Source: Lachnospiraceae bacterium (GTDB lineage Bacteria; Bacillota; Clostridia; Lachnospirales; Lachnospiraceae). From it: a stretch of 27,702 bases of DNA. The translations under genes and the position numbers were made by a program. Below, in pieces: positions 15,317 to 22,176 of this stretch. The DNA is taken from assembly GCA_900770225.1 (NCBI GenBank), contig CAAGJU010000243.1, positions 1 through 27,702 on the forward strand, written 5' to 3'. The notes beneath the pieces are model-generated. The model was given only the letters and a program-made list of their open reading frames with translations, was not told the origin of the DNA and made no database searches. Each line of letters begins with the position of its first letter. Position 1 is the stretch's first letter.

Positions 15317-15874
15317 ATGAAACCAATGGGCAGACATCCATATGCATGGCAGCATTTTAAAACGATCACAAAACACAGAAACATGGTCATGCGCTACTGT
15401 TTCCGCATGGGCCTGTACCGACAGGGACTGACGCACGATCTGTCCAAATATTCGCCGACAGAATTCCTGGAAGGTGCCGAGTACTGGCAGGGGACGAGGA
15501 GCCCGAATAACCGCGCGAGGGAGGTCAAGGGCTACTCCGAGGCATGGCTGCATCACAAGGGGCACAACCGCCATCATTTCGAATATTGGATTGATTACGG
15601 TATAAATTGTGATACAATCATTCGTGGCGTTCCGATTCCGCGGCGTTATATCGCGGAAATGGTCGCAGACAGGATCAGCGCGTCCCGCGTCTATCAGGGG
15701 GATGCCTATACTGACCGGTCTGCCTGGGAGTATTTTCAGAAGGGAAGTGACAAGCTCTGGTTTGTCGACAAACAGTCCCTGAAGGAACTGGGGTTCCTGC
15801 TGAAGATGCTCGCGGATGAGGGAGAAGAGAAGACGATCTCCTATATCCGGAACGTTTACCTGAAGGAAAAATAA
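15317..15874 (+). CDS. DUF5662 family protein
   Basis: A 185-residue protein matching my recollection of DUF5662, a small protein common in Clostridia with no known function. It is rich in His, Asp and Tyr at apparently conserved places: GLTHDLSKYSPTEF (37-50), TRSPNN (60-65) and AWLHHKGHNRHHFEYW (76-91). The THD...HH...HHFEYW pattern hints at a metal site of HD-like character, which is an inference. An in-frame TTG at 15281 would overlap the previous stop, but it lacks a ribosome site. AGGAG (15311-15315) sits one base from ATG 15317 and ten from ATG 15326, so the start may be either. No membrane segments. Lies between the GH13-like gene and lysC in the same operon. Confidence 0.75.
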   Translation: MKPMGRHPYAWQHFKTITKHRNMVMRYCFRMGLYRQGLTHDLSKYSPTEFLEGAEYWQGTRSPNNRAREVKGYSEAWLHHKGHNRHHFEYWIDYGINCDTIIRGVPIPRRYIAEMVADRISASRVYQGDAYTDRSAWEYFQKGSDKLWFVDKQSLKELGFLLKMLADEGEEKTISYIRNVYLKEK

Positions 15875-15902
15875 CAGTACATCGATGCAGGGGATGCGGA
15901 AA

Positions 15903-17237
15903 ATGGAGAAAAAGAAGATCAAGGTAGTGAAGTTTGGCGGAAGTTCACTCGCGGATTCCAATCAGTTTGAAAAAGTGGGTGCGATCATCCGCGCGGACGA
16001 GAGCAGGAAATATGTGGTTCCTTCCGCGCCCGGACGCAGATTTTCGAACGACACCAAAGTAACGGACATGCTCTATGCGTGCTATGATCTGGCGGAAAAG
16101 GGAGTGGATTTCTCTCAGGCACTGCAGAACATCAAGGACCGCTATGACGCGATCATCCGCGGCCTCGGTATCAGGGAATTTTCTCTGGATGAGGAATTCC
16201 GCGTGATCCATGAAAATTTCAGCAATAAGATCGGAAGAGATTATGCGGCTTCGCGCGGTGAGTATCTGAACGGCAAAGTCATGTCTGCCTATCTGGGCTT
16301 CCCTTTTGTGGATGCTGCCGAGGTTGTCAAATTTGATGAGAACGGAGAATTTGACGCGGTACTCACGGACAAGACCATGGGAGAAAAGCTCCGTGCGATG
16401 GATTACGCCGTGATCCCCGGCTTTTACGGCTCCAAACCGGATGGCTCTGTCAAGACCTTTACGAGAGGCGGCTCGGACATCACCGGTTCCATCGTGGCCA
16501 AAGCTGTGCACGCGGATCTGTATGAAAACTGGACCGACGTCTCCGGCTTCCTGATGGCGGATCCCCGCGTGATCGACAACCCTGTGACTATCAGCACAAT
16601 CACCTATCGTGAGATGCGTGAGCTCTCCTATATGGGTGCGACGGTGCTTCATGAGGATGCGATCTTCCCGCTCAGAAAAGAAGGCATTCCGATCAACGTG
16701 CGCAATACGAACCGTCCGGAGGATCCGGGTACCATGGTCGTAGAGAGCACCTGCAGCAAACCCAGATATACGATCACCGGTATCGGCGGTAAGAAGGGTT
16801 TTGCCTCCATCACCATCGAAAAAGCCATGATGAACGCCGAGATCGGCTTCGGCCGCAAGGTGCTCCAGGTGATCGAGAATGAGGGCATGACGTTTGAGCA
16901 CATTCCCTCCGGTATCGATACATTTTCCATCTTCGTCAACCAGAAGGAATTTGAGCCGCATGAGCAGGCCATCATCGCCGGACTGCACCGCACAGTTCAT
17001 CCGGATCTCATCGAGCTGGAGTCCGATCTGGCACTGATTGCTGTTGTGGGTCGTGGCATGAGAAGAACGAGAGGAACAGCCGGACGTATTTTTGCCGCCC
17101 TCGCGCATGCGCATGTGAATGTAAAAATGATCGACCAGGGCTCTTCCGAGCTGAATATCATCATCGGTGTGGAGAACCGTGATTTCGAGACGGCGATCCG
17201 GGCTATTTACGATATTTTTGTTATTTCGCAGCTGTAA
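15903..17237 (+). CDS. lysC: Aspartate kinase
   Basis: A 444-residue enzyme that phosphorylates aspartate, the first step to lysine, threonine, methionine and diaminopimelate. The kinase domain shows KVVKFGGSSLAD (7-18) and FTRGGSDITGS (186-196). Two C-terminal ACT domains follow from about residue 305 (FASITIEKAMMN ... and LALIAVVGRGM), the usual site of feedback by lysine or threonine. I start at ATG 15903 with AGGGG nine bases upstream, rather than at the in-frame ATG 15885. It ends the operon begun by the decarboxylase-fold gene. If that enzyme uses lysine, synthesis and consumption of the same family would be linked, but this is speculative. Cytosolic. Confidence 0.95.
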   Translation: MEKKKIKVVKFGGSSLADSNQFEKVGAIIRADESRKYVVPSAPGRRFSNDTKVTDMLYACYDLAEKGVDFSQALQNIKDRYDAIIRGLGIREFSLDEEFRVIHENFSNKIGRDYAASRGEYLNGKVMSAYLGFPFVDAAEVVKFDENGEFDAVLTDKTMGEKLRAMDYAVIPGFYGSKPDGSVKTFTRGGSDITGSIVAKAVHADLYENWTDVSGFLMADPRVIDNPVTISTITYREMRELSYMGATVLHEDAIFPLRKEGIPINVRNTNRPEDPGTMVVESTCSKPRYTITGIGGKKGFASITIEKAMMNAEIGFGRKVLQVIENEGMTFEHIPSGIDTFSIFVNQKEFEPHEQAIIAGLHRTVHPDLIELESDLALIAVVGRGMRRTRGTAGRIFAALAHAHVNVKMIDQGSSELNIIIGVENRDFETAIRAIYDIFVISQL

Positions 17238-17259
17238 TATGATGAAACAGTTACATAAG

Positions 17260-17288
17260 TTGGCACCCGCTTTGCACTTGTGTAATAT
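17260..17288 (+). promoter_or_regulatory. Sigma-A promoter of the pyrH-frr operon
   Basis: TTGGCA (17260-17265) and TAATAT (17283-17288) with a 17-base spacer. The predicted leader of about 160 bases contains the palindromic element at 17347-17425. Confidence 0.7.
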
Positions 17289-17346
17289 TGGGAGAATGCT
17301 TATAACATCTATATCTTCATACATCAGGATGACAATGAAATACTGA

Positions 17347-17425
17347 GTACAGATGTCTGCACCCGCATCAGAGCGACTCGCCGCTGGCGACTGTGGATGG
17401 TTGCGGATTAGAAGCATCAGTATCT
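17347..17425. repeat. Palindromic interspersed element, diverged shorter copy
   Basis: The left end GTACAGATGTCTGCACCCGC and right end GGATGGTTGCGGATTAGAAG match the ends of the element at 11245-11378, while the middle is shortened and different. It lies in the pyrH leader, ending about 30 bases before the gene, so its hairpin would be part of the mRNA. Confidence 0.65.
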
Positions 17426-17456
17426 CTGATTATGCACCAGATGAAAGGAAGTTTAC

Positions 17457-18152
17457 ATGAAAAGACTGCTCTTGAAACTCAGCGGTGAGGCACTCGCCGG
17501 AGATAAGAAAACCGGGTTCGACGATGACGTGATCGTCGGCGTGGCAAAGCAGGTGAAGCAGCTGACGGAGGAAGGCTACGAGATCGCCATCGTGATCGGC
17601 GGCGGCAATTTCTGGCGGGGAAGGTCCAGCAAACGGATCGACCGCGTGAAGGCTGATCAGATCGGTATGCTGGCGACCGTGATGAACTGCATCTACGTAT
17701 CGGATATTTTCCGGTCCGAGGGTATGATGACTTCCGTTCTGACACCGATGGAGATCGGCGGCATGACGAAGCTTTATTCCAAGGACCGCTGCAGCAAGTA
17801 TTTCAGCAAAAATATTGTCATCTTCTTCGGCGGCGGCACCGGAAACCCGTATTTTTCAACAGATACGGCAGCTGTGCTCCGCGCGATTGAGATTGAGGCG
17901 GATTCGCTTCTGCTGGCAAAGGCAGTGGACGGCGTCTATGATTCCGATCCGAAGGAAAATCCGGACGCGAAGAAATTTGACAAACTCAGCATCGACGAGG
18001 TTGTGGCGAGACAGCTGAAGGTTGTGGACGGCACAGCTTCGGTGATGGCGCAGGAGAACCATATGCCAATGATCGTTTTCGGTCTGGCGGAAGAGAACAG
18101 TATCATCCATGCCGCACACGGAGAGACAAGCGGCACAGTGATCACGGCCTGA
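17457..18152 (+). CDS. pyrH: UMP kinase
   Basis: A 231-residue bacterial UMP kinase of the amino acid kinase fold, converting UMP to UDP with ATP. Landmarks are LLLKLSGEAL (4-13), VIGGGNFWRGR (46-56) and FGGGTGNPYFSTDTA (124-138) with the acceptor-binding residues. AAGGAAG lies six bases before ATG 17457. The enzyme is normally hexameric with UTP inhibition and GTP activation (family knowledge). It begins the conserved run pyrH-frr-uppS-cdsA-dxr-rseP; frr starts 31 bases later. The leader carries a palindromic repeat whose effect is unknown. Confidence 0.96.
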   Translation: MKRLLLKLSGEALAGDKKTGFDDDVIVGVAKQVKQLTEEGYEIAIVIGGGNFWRGRSSKRIDRVKADQIGMLATVMNCIYVSDIFRSEGMMTSVLTPMEIGGMTKLYSKDRCSKYFSKNIVIFFGGGTGNPYFSTDTAAVLRAIEIEADSLLLAKAVDGVYDSDPKENPDAKKFDKLSIDEVVARQLKVVDGTASVMAQENHMPMIVFGLAEENSIIHAAHGETSGTVITA

Positions 18153-18183
18153 GGCCGGCATAAGTTTACGGGAGGTTTTTACC

Positions 18184-18741
18184 ATGGAAGACGAGAGAAT
18201 CAAACCCTATCAAGAAAAGATGGACAAGACGCTTGCCAATCTCGGCAGTGAGCTTGACACGATCCGCGCGGGTCGTGCCAATCCGCATGTACTCGACCGC
18301 ATCATGGTTGATTACTACGGATCACCGACACCGATCAAGAATGCAGCCAATGTGACCGTACCCGAGGCAAGGATGATCCAGATCCAGCCCTGGGAAGCTT
18401 CCATGGTGAAGCCGATCATCAAGGCAATCCAGACCTCTGATCTGGGCATCAACCCGAATACGGACGGAAAAACCATCCGGCTGGTATTCCCTGAGCTCAC
18501 AGAGGAGCGCCGTGTTCAGCTCACCAAAGAGGTGAAAAAGAAAGGCGAGGAAGCCAAGGTGGCGATCCGCAACATTCGCCGTGACGGCAACGAGGCCTTC
18601 AAGAAGCTGGAGAAATCCGAGGATCTCTCAGAAGATGTGATCAAGGAGCTTCAGGAAAAACTGCAGAAAGATACGGATAAGTACGGCAAGAAGATCGATG
18701 ATATGATCGCAACGAAGACAAAGGAACTGATGACCGTATAA
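18184..18741 (+). CDS. frr: Ribosome recycling factor
   Basis: A 185-residue protein that, with EF-G, splits the post-termination ribosome. The family pattern is complete: the N-terminal helix with LDTIRAGRANPHVLDRI (around 25-41), the domain II segment SPTPIKNAANVTVPEARM, and the long C-terminal helices with RNIRRDGNE and KLEKSEDLSED. GGGAGG lies about eight bases before ATG 18184. It follows pyrH closely, the usual partner. After it come a GC hairpin and the two foldback elements, so transcription of uppS onward may depend partly on read-through. Confidence 0.97.
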   Translation: MEDERIKPYQEKMDKTLANLGSELDTIRAGRANPHVLDRIMVDYYGSPTPIKNAANVTVPEARMIQIQPWEASMVKPIIKAIQTSDLGINPNTDGKTIRLVFPELTEERRVQLTKEVKKKGEEAKVAIRNIRRDGNEAFKKLEKSEDLSEDVIKELQEKLQKDTDKYGKKIDDMIATKTKELMTV

Positions 18742-18749
18742 TCTCTGAG

Positions 18750-18776
18750 AAGACCCCGCGTGCAGAACGGGGTCTT
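18750..18776 (+). terminator. Hairpin after frr, weak terminator
   Basis: A perfect 9-bp stem AAGACCCCG/CGGGGTCTT (18750-18758 with 18768-18776), followed only by CGTGTTAT rather than a T run. It may pause or partially terminate transcription between frr and uppS. Confidence 0.5.
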
Positions 18777-18782
18777 CGTGTT

Positions 18783-18959
18783 ATACTGTATAAGCTCTTC
18801 GAATCGCAGACTGACTCGTCACACGCAAAGCGTGTGTAAGAGGCAGTATGCGGTTTCGAAGGCAACAGGTATGAGGATGTAGCGCGATAGCGCGGAATCC
18901 GAATACCTGTAGGATTGCGAGAGTGCGAAGCACGGAGCAATCCGTAGCTTATACAGTAT
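18783..18959. repeat. Three-armed cloverleaf foldback element
   Basis: A 14-bp perfect outer stem, ATACTGTATAAGCT (18783-18796) with its complement at 18946-18959, encloses three consecutive arms. Arm 1, 18798-18860: TTCGAA ends, CGCA/TGCG, and ACACGC-AAA-GCGTGT at the tip. Arm 2, 18865-18910: ACAGGTAT/ATACCTGT, a GA/GA internal loop, GGAT/ATCC, and GCGC-GATA-GCGC at the tip. Arm 3, 18912-18943: GGATTGC/GCAATCC around GTGC-GAA-GCAC. Nearly every base is placed in a stem or a small loop. No coding potential is seen. Together with 18742-18782 and 18977-19048 it fills the 326-base gap between frr and uppS. Confidence 0.85.
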
Positions 18960-18976
18960 GTGGTACTACTTGTAGT

Positions 18977-19048
18977 ATGACAATACTGCATAAGTCCGTC
19001 GCATGCATGCAGTGCGAAGCGGCGCGTGGACTTATGCAGTATTGTCAT
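18977..19048. repeat. Foldback element with a 21-bp perfect terminal inverted repeat
   Basis: Arms at 18977-18997 and 19028-19048 are perfectly complementary over 21 bp. The stem core AATACTGCATAAG resembles the outer stem of the neighbouring element (ATACTGTATAAG). The 30-base interior contains CGCATGCATGCAGTGCG and GCGAAGC. It ends 20 bases before the uppS start, directly before the ribosome site GAAGG. Confidence 0.85.
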
Positions 19049-19067
19049 AGGATTGAAGGTATTTGGT

Positions 19068-19781
19068 ATGGATGAAAACAATCTGATTCTCCCGAACCAT
19101 CTGGCGATCATTCTGGATGGCAACGGACGGTGGGCAAAGAAAAGAAATATGCCCAGGAGCTACGGGCACATCGTCGGCACGGACAACCTGGAAAAAATGT
19201 GTGATGTGATCGCCGATATGGGCATTAAATATCTGACAGTCTATGCTTTTTCCACGGAAAACTGGAAGCGGGCACAGGATGAAGTGGCGCTTCTCATGAA
19301 TCTGTTCCGCAAGTATCTGAAGCGCTGTGAGAAGAAGGCGGTGCGGAACCATATGCGTGTGCGCATCATCGGAGACCCGACCGCGCTCGCACCTGACCTG
19401 CAGGAGGAGATCCGCTATCTGGAAGAGATGTCCAGCGGCTATGACCAGATGTATTTTCAGATCGCCATCAACTACGGCGGACGCGATGAGATCGAGCGCG
19501 CCGTGACGAAACTGGCGGATGACGCGAGAAAAGGCGTACTGCCGGAAGGACGCGTCACGGGCGAGACGTTTGAGAAATATCTGGATACAGCGGGCATTCC
19601 CGACCCGGATCTGCTGATCCGGACGAGCGGCGAACAGAGAATTTCCAATTTTCTTCTCTGGCAGCTGGCTTATACCGAATTCTATTTCACGGATACGGCA
19701 TGGCCGGATTTTCACAAAGAGGATCTGATCAAAGCCATTGAGGCCTATGATCACCGCAACAGAAGGTTCGGCAACGCCTGA
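19068..19781 (+). CDS. uppS: Isoprenyl transferase (undecaprenyl diphosphate synthase)
   Basis: A 237-residue cis-prenyltransferase that extends farnesyl diphosphate to the C55 carrier used for peptidoglycan and wall polymers. Catalytic and diphosphate-binding parts are present: IILDGNGRWAKKR (14-26, catalytic D17), FSTENWKR (61-68) and RTSGEQRISNFLLWQ (185-199). I start at ATG 19068 (MDENNLILPNHL) because GAAGG lies eight bases upstream; the in-frame ATG 19026 falls inside the foldback element and is unlikely. It acts at the inner face of the membrane. Next gene cdsA begins 76 bases on. In that gap, ATCTGC/GCAGAT (around 19785-19807) can form a small hairpin. Confidence 0.95.
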   Translation: MDENNLILPNHLAIILDGNGRWAKKRNMPRSYGHIVGTDNLEKMCDVIADMGIKYLTVYAFSTENWKRAQDEVALLMNLFRKYLKRCEKKAVRNHMRVRIIGDPTALAPDLQEEIRYLEEMSSGYDQMYFQIAINYGGRDEIERAVTKLADDARKGVLPEGRVTGETFEKYLDTAGIPDPDLLIRTSGEQRISNFLLWQLAYTEFYFTDTAWPDFHKEDLIKAIEAYDHRNRRFGNA

Positions 19782-19857
19782 GATATCTGCTCCTTCGGCA
19801 ATATGCAGATAATCCCTGCTTCGATTTGACCTGACATAACAGGAAGGGTTATTTTTC

Positions 19858-20745
19858 ATGGATAAACATGTGCTCTGGCTCACCGCCGGACTGGTTCTGA
19901 TCGCTGTCATGCTCGTCGTGCAGTATCTGACCAGAAAAATCGAAAATTCATTTATGACGCGCACCATCAGCGGCGTTATTCTGCTGGATGTGGCGCTGAT
20001 CGTCATCATTTACGGCAGATGGCTTCTGTATGCCACCTGTCTTGTGCTTTCCCTCATCGGCGCGTTTGAATTTTATCGGGCGATGGGTCTCCATCAGAAG
20101 ACGAAAAAAATAAATGCGCTGGAACTCACAGGCTATATCGGCGTTGTGCTGTTCTACCTGTCACTGATCGCAGAGGGACTGATTCCGAGGATTATCAGCG
20201 TGGTCTTCTGTGTCACGCTGCTTATGGCAGTCTATGTATTTACTTTCCCGACGTACAGGATCGGGCAGGTGATGACAGCGCTCTTCGGTATTCTCTACGT
20301 CGGCGTCATGATTTCCTTTGTCTATCAGACACGCATACTTCCGAACGGTAAATATGCCGTGTGGCTTATTTTTATCTGCTCCTGGGGCTGCGATACCTGC
20401 GCCTATGTCTTCGGACGCCTGTTCGGCCGTCACAAGATGACGCCGATCCTGAGCCCGCATAAGACCATTGAGGGCGCCATCGGCGGCGTGGCCGGCGCTG
20501 CAGTACTGGGCATGCTCTTTGCCTGGCTGACGAAGGAGGATGTTGTCGCCTTTCTGATCATCAGTGCCATCGGTGCTGTCATCAGTATGATCGGCGATCT
20601 GGCGGCATCGGCCATCAAGCGCAATGAGGAGATCAAGGATTTCGGCACGCTGATCCCGGGACATGGCGGAGTACTTGACAGATTTGACAGCGTTATTTTT
20701 ACGGCACCTGTCATCTATTTCCTGACCTATCTTGTCTCGATGTGA
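19858..20745 (+). CDS. cdsA: Phosphatidate cytidylyltransferase
   Basis: A 295-residue integral membrane enzyme making CDP-diacylglycerol from phosphatidate and CTP. The family signature is near the C-terminus: SAIKRNEEIKDFGTLIPGHG followed by GVLDRFDS. About eight membrane segments are visible. The start ATG 19858 has GGAAGGG nine bases upstream. It gives an N-terminal hydrophobic helix (VLWLTAGLVLIAVMLVVQYL) before the segment MTRTISGVILL, where family members often begin. The later ATG has no ribosome site, so the extension looks real. Part of the envelope lipid cluster between uppS and dxr. Confidence 0.94.
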   Translation: MDKHVLWLTAGLVLIAVMLVVQYLTRKIENSFMTRTISGVILLDVALIVIIYGRWLLYATCLVLSLIGAFEFYRAMGLHQKTKKINALELTGYIGVVLFYLSLIAEGLIPRIISVVFCVTLLMAVYVFTFPTYRIGQVMTALFGILYVGVMISFVYQTRILPNGKYAVWLIFICSWGCDTCAYVFGRLFGRHKMTPILSPHKTIEGAIGGVAGAAVLGMLFAWLTKEDVVAFLIISAIGAVISMIGDLAASAIKRNEEIKDFGTLIPGHGGVLDRFDSVIFTAPVIYFLTYLVSM

Positions 20746-20767
20746 TTCCCTTTTTGCCATAATCAGA

Positions 20768-20800
20768 ATACAGATGGCTGCGGAGTGGAAGCATCTGTAT
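20768..20800. repeat. Palindromic interspersed element, internally deleted copy
   Basis: ATACAGATG (20768-20776) pairs with CATCTGTAT (20792-20800). The right end GTGGAAGCATCTGTAT matches the right end of the other copies (AGAAGCATCTGTA), and the left end ATACAGATG matches the copy at 17347. The centre is almost entirely missing. Confidence 0.55.
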
Positions 20801-20889
20801 CTCTTAACATCCTGATAAAAGCATACGAGGGCAGGATTGCGTGAGTGTAAATCGTGCCACATACAGCAGTTTCGGAGGAAATAAGAGTA

Positions 20890-22044
20890 ATGAAGCGAAT
20901 CGCCATTCTCGGGTCGACGGGTTCGATCGGCACACAGACGCTTGATGTCGTCAGAAACAATGCGGATATGAAGATTACCGCGCTGGCGGCGGGGCATTCC
21001 GTCGATGCGCTGGAGAAGCAGATCAGGGAATTCAGCCCGGAGATCGCCGTACTGTACGATGAAAAAGCGGCGGCAGATCTGAAAACGCGCGTGGCCGATA
21101 CGGATACGCGTGTCCTCTCAGGGATGGACGGACTGGTTGAGATGGCTTCGATGACGGACGCTGACGTACTGGTGACGGCGGTTGTCGGCATGATCGGCAT
21201 CCGGCCCACACTGGCCGGCATCGAAGCTGGTAAAAATATTGCGCTTGCGAACAAGGAGACGCTGGTAACGGCAGGACATCTGATCATGCGCGAGGCTGCC
21301 AGACAGCATGTGCGCATTCTCCCTGTGGACAGCGAACACAGTGCGATCTTCCAATGCCTGCATGGGGAAGAGCACTGGTCTGTGCATAAACTGATCATCA
21401 CGGCTTCCGGCGGACCCTTCCGCGGCATGAAGACCCCGCAGCTTGAACATATTACGCCGGAGGACGCGCTGAAGCATCCGACCTGGTCAATGGGCAGAAA
21501 GATCACGATCGATTCGGCTACACTTGTCAATAAAGGCCTGGAGGTCATGGAGGCACACTGGCTCTTCAACGTATCCCTTGAGCAGATTCAGGTCGTGGTA
21601 CAGCCGCAGAGCATTATCCATTCCATGGTCGAGTTTGAGGATGGCGCCGTGATGGCGCAGCTTGGTGTTCCGGATATGCGCCTGCCGATTCAGTATGCGC
21701 TCTGTTATCCGGAAAGACGCTTCCTGAACAGCGATCGTCTGGATTTCACGAAACTGAAGAGCATTGAGATCGATCAGCCGGACATGGAGACCTTCAAAGG
21801 TCTGCCCATGGCCATTGAAGCGGCAACGGCGGGCGGTACGATGCCGACAGTTTTCAATGCCGCGAATGAAGAGGCTGTCCGTCTTTTCCTGGATCACCGC
21901 ATCGGTTTCCTGGATATCTACCGGATCATCCGTGAGGCGATGGACCGTGAGACCGTTGTTCCTGATCCGGATCTGGATACGATACTCGCCACGGAGGCGG
22001 AGGTGCGTGCTAAGATACGCGCGATTTACGACGCCGATTCATAG
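20890..22044 (+). CDS. dxr: 1-deoxy-D-xylulose-5-phosphate reductoisomerase
   Basis: A 384-residue enzyme converting DXP to 2-C-methyl-D-erythritol 4-phosphate with NADPH, the committed step of the MEP isoprenoid pathway, which feeds UppS. Motifs: GSTGSIGTQTL (8-18) for NADPH, ANKETLVTAG (120-129), the metal and substrate residues in VDSEHSAIFQ (146-155), and MGRKITIDSATLVNKGLE (201-218). ATG 20890 is chosen over the in-frame ATG 20854; GGAGG is at 20874-20878, a slightly long 11-base spacing. The TAG stop lies at the very edge of a palindromic repeat copy (from 22043). Followed by rseP, as in many bacteria. Confidence 0.96.
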   Translation: MKRIAILGSTGSIGTQTLDVVRNNADMKITALAAGHSVDALEKQIREFSPEIAVLYDEKAAADLKTRVADTDTRVLSGMDGLVEMASMTDADVLVTAVVGMIGIRPTLAGIEAGKNIALANKETLVTAGHLIMREAARQHVRILPVDSEHSAIFQCLHGEEHWSVHKLIITASGGPFRGMKTPQLEHITPEDALKHPTWSMGRKITIDSATLVNKGLEVMEAHWLFNVSLEQIQVVVQPQSIIHSMVEFEDGAVMAQLGVPDMRLPIQYALCYPERRFLNSDRLDFTKLKSIEIDQPDMETFKGLPMAIEAATAGGTMPTVFNAANEEAVRLFLDHRIGFLDIYRIIREAMDRETVVPDPDLDTILATEAEVRAKIRAIYDADS

Positions 22045-22121
22045 CGGTAGTAAGCTCATCCTTCGCATAAGCCCGGCAAACCACCGGCGTCTGCGGATGG
22101 TTGCGGGTAGAAGCATCTGTA
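22043..22121. repeat. Palindromic interspersed element, 5'-truncated copy at the end of dxr
   Basis: From AGCGGTAGTAAG through ACCACCGGCGTCTGCGGATG to GTTGCGGGTAGAAGCATCTG, this follows the right two thirds of the element at 11245-11378, with a few differences and a shorter centre. The left outer arm is absent: the similarity begins inside the dxr stop codon (TAG at 22042-22044). Confidence 0.75.
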
Positions 22122-22176
22122 CTTTTAACACTCGCGTCATCTGATTTTGTGATTACCACAGGAGGACGAAAATATA

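Noticed and set aside
13347..15347. Long open frame of 666 codons on the minus strand across the GH13-like gene
   Set aside because: It mirrors the coding strand frame, has no ribosome site or recognisable domain, and its product is Arg/His/Ile-rich in the manner of antisense frames in GC-biased genes. Similar antisense frames over lysC (15945-17417) and the second ABC gene (3200-4564) are rejected on the same grounds.
17289..17456. Riboswitch or pyrimidine attenuator in the pyrH leader
   Set aside because: No terminator with T tract and no recognisable aptamer. The structure there is explained by the palindromic element copy.
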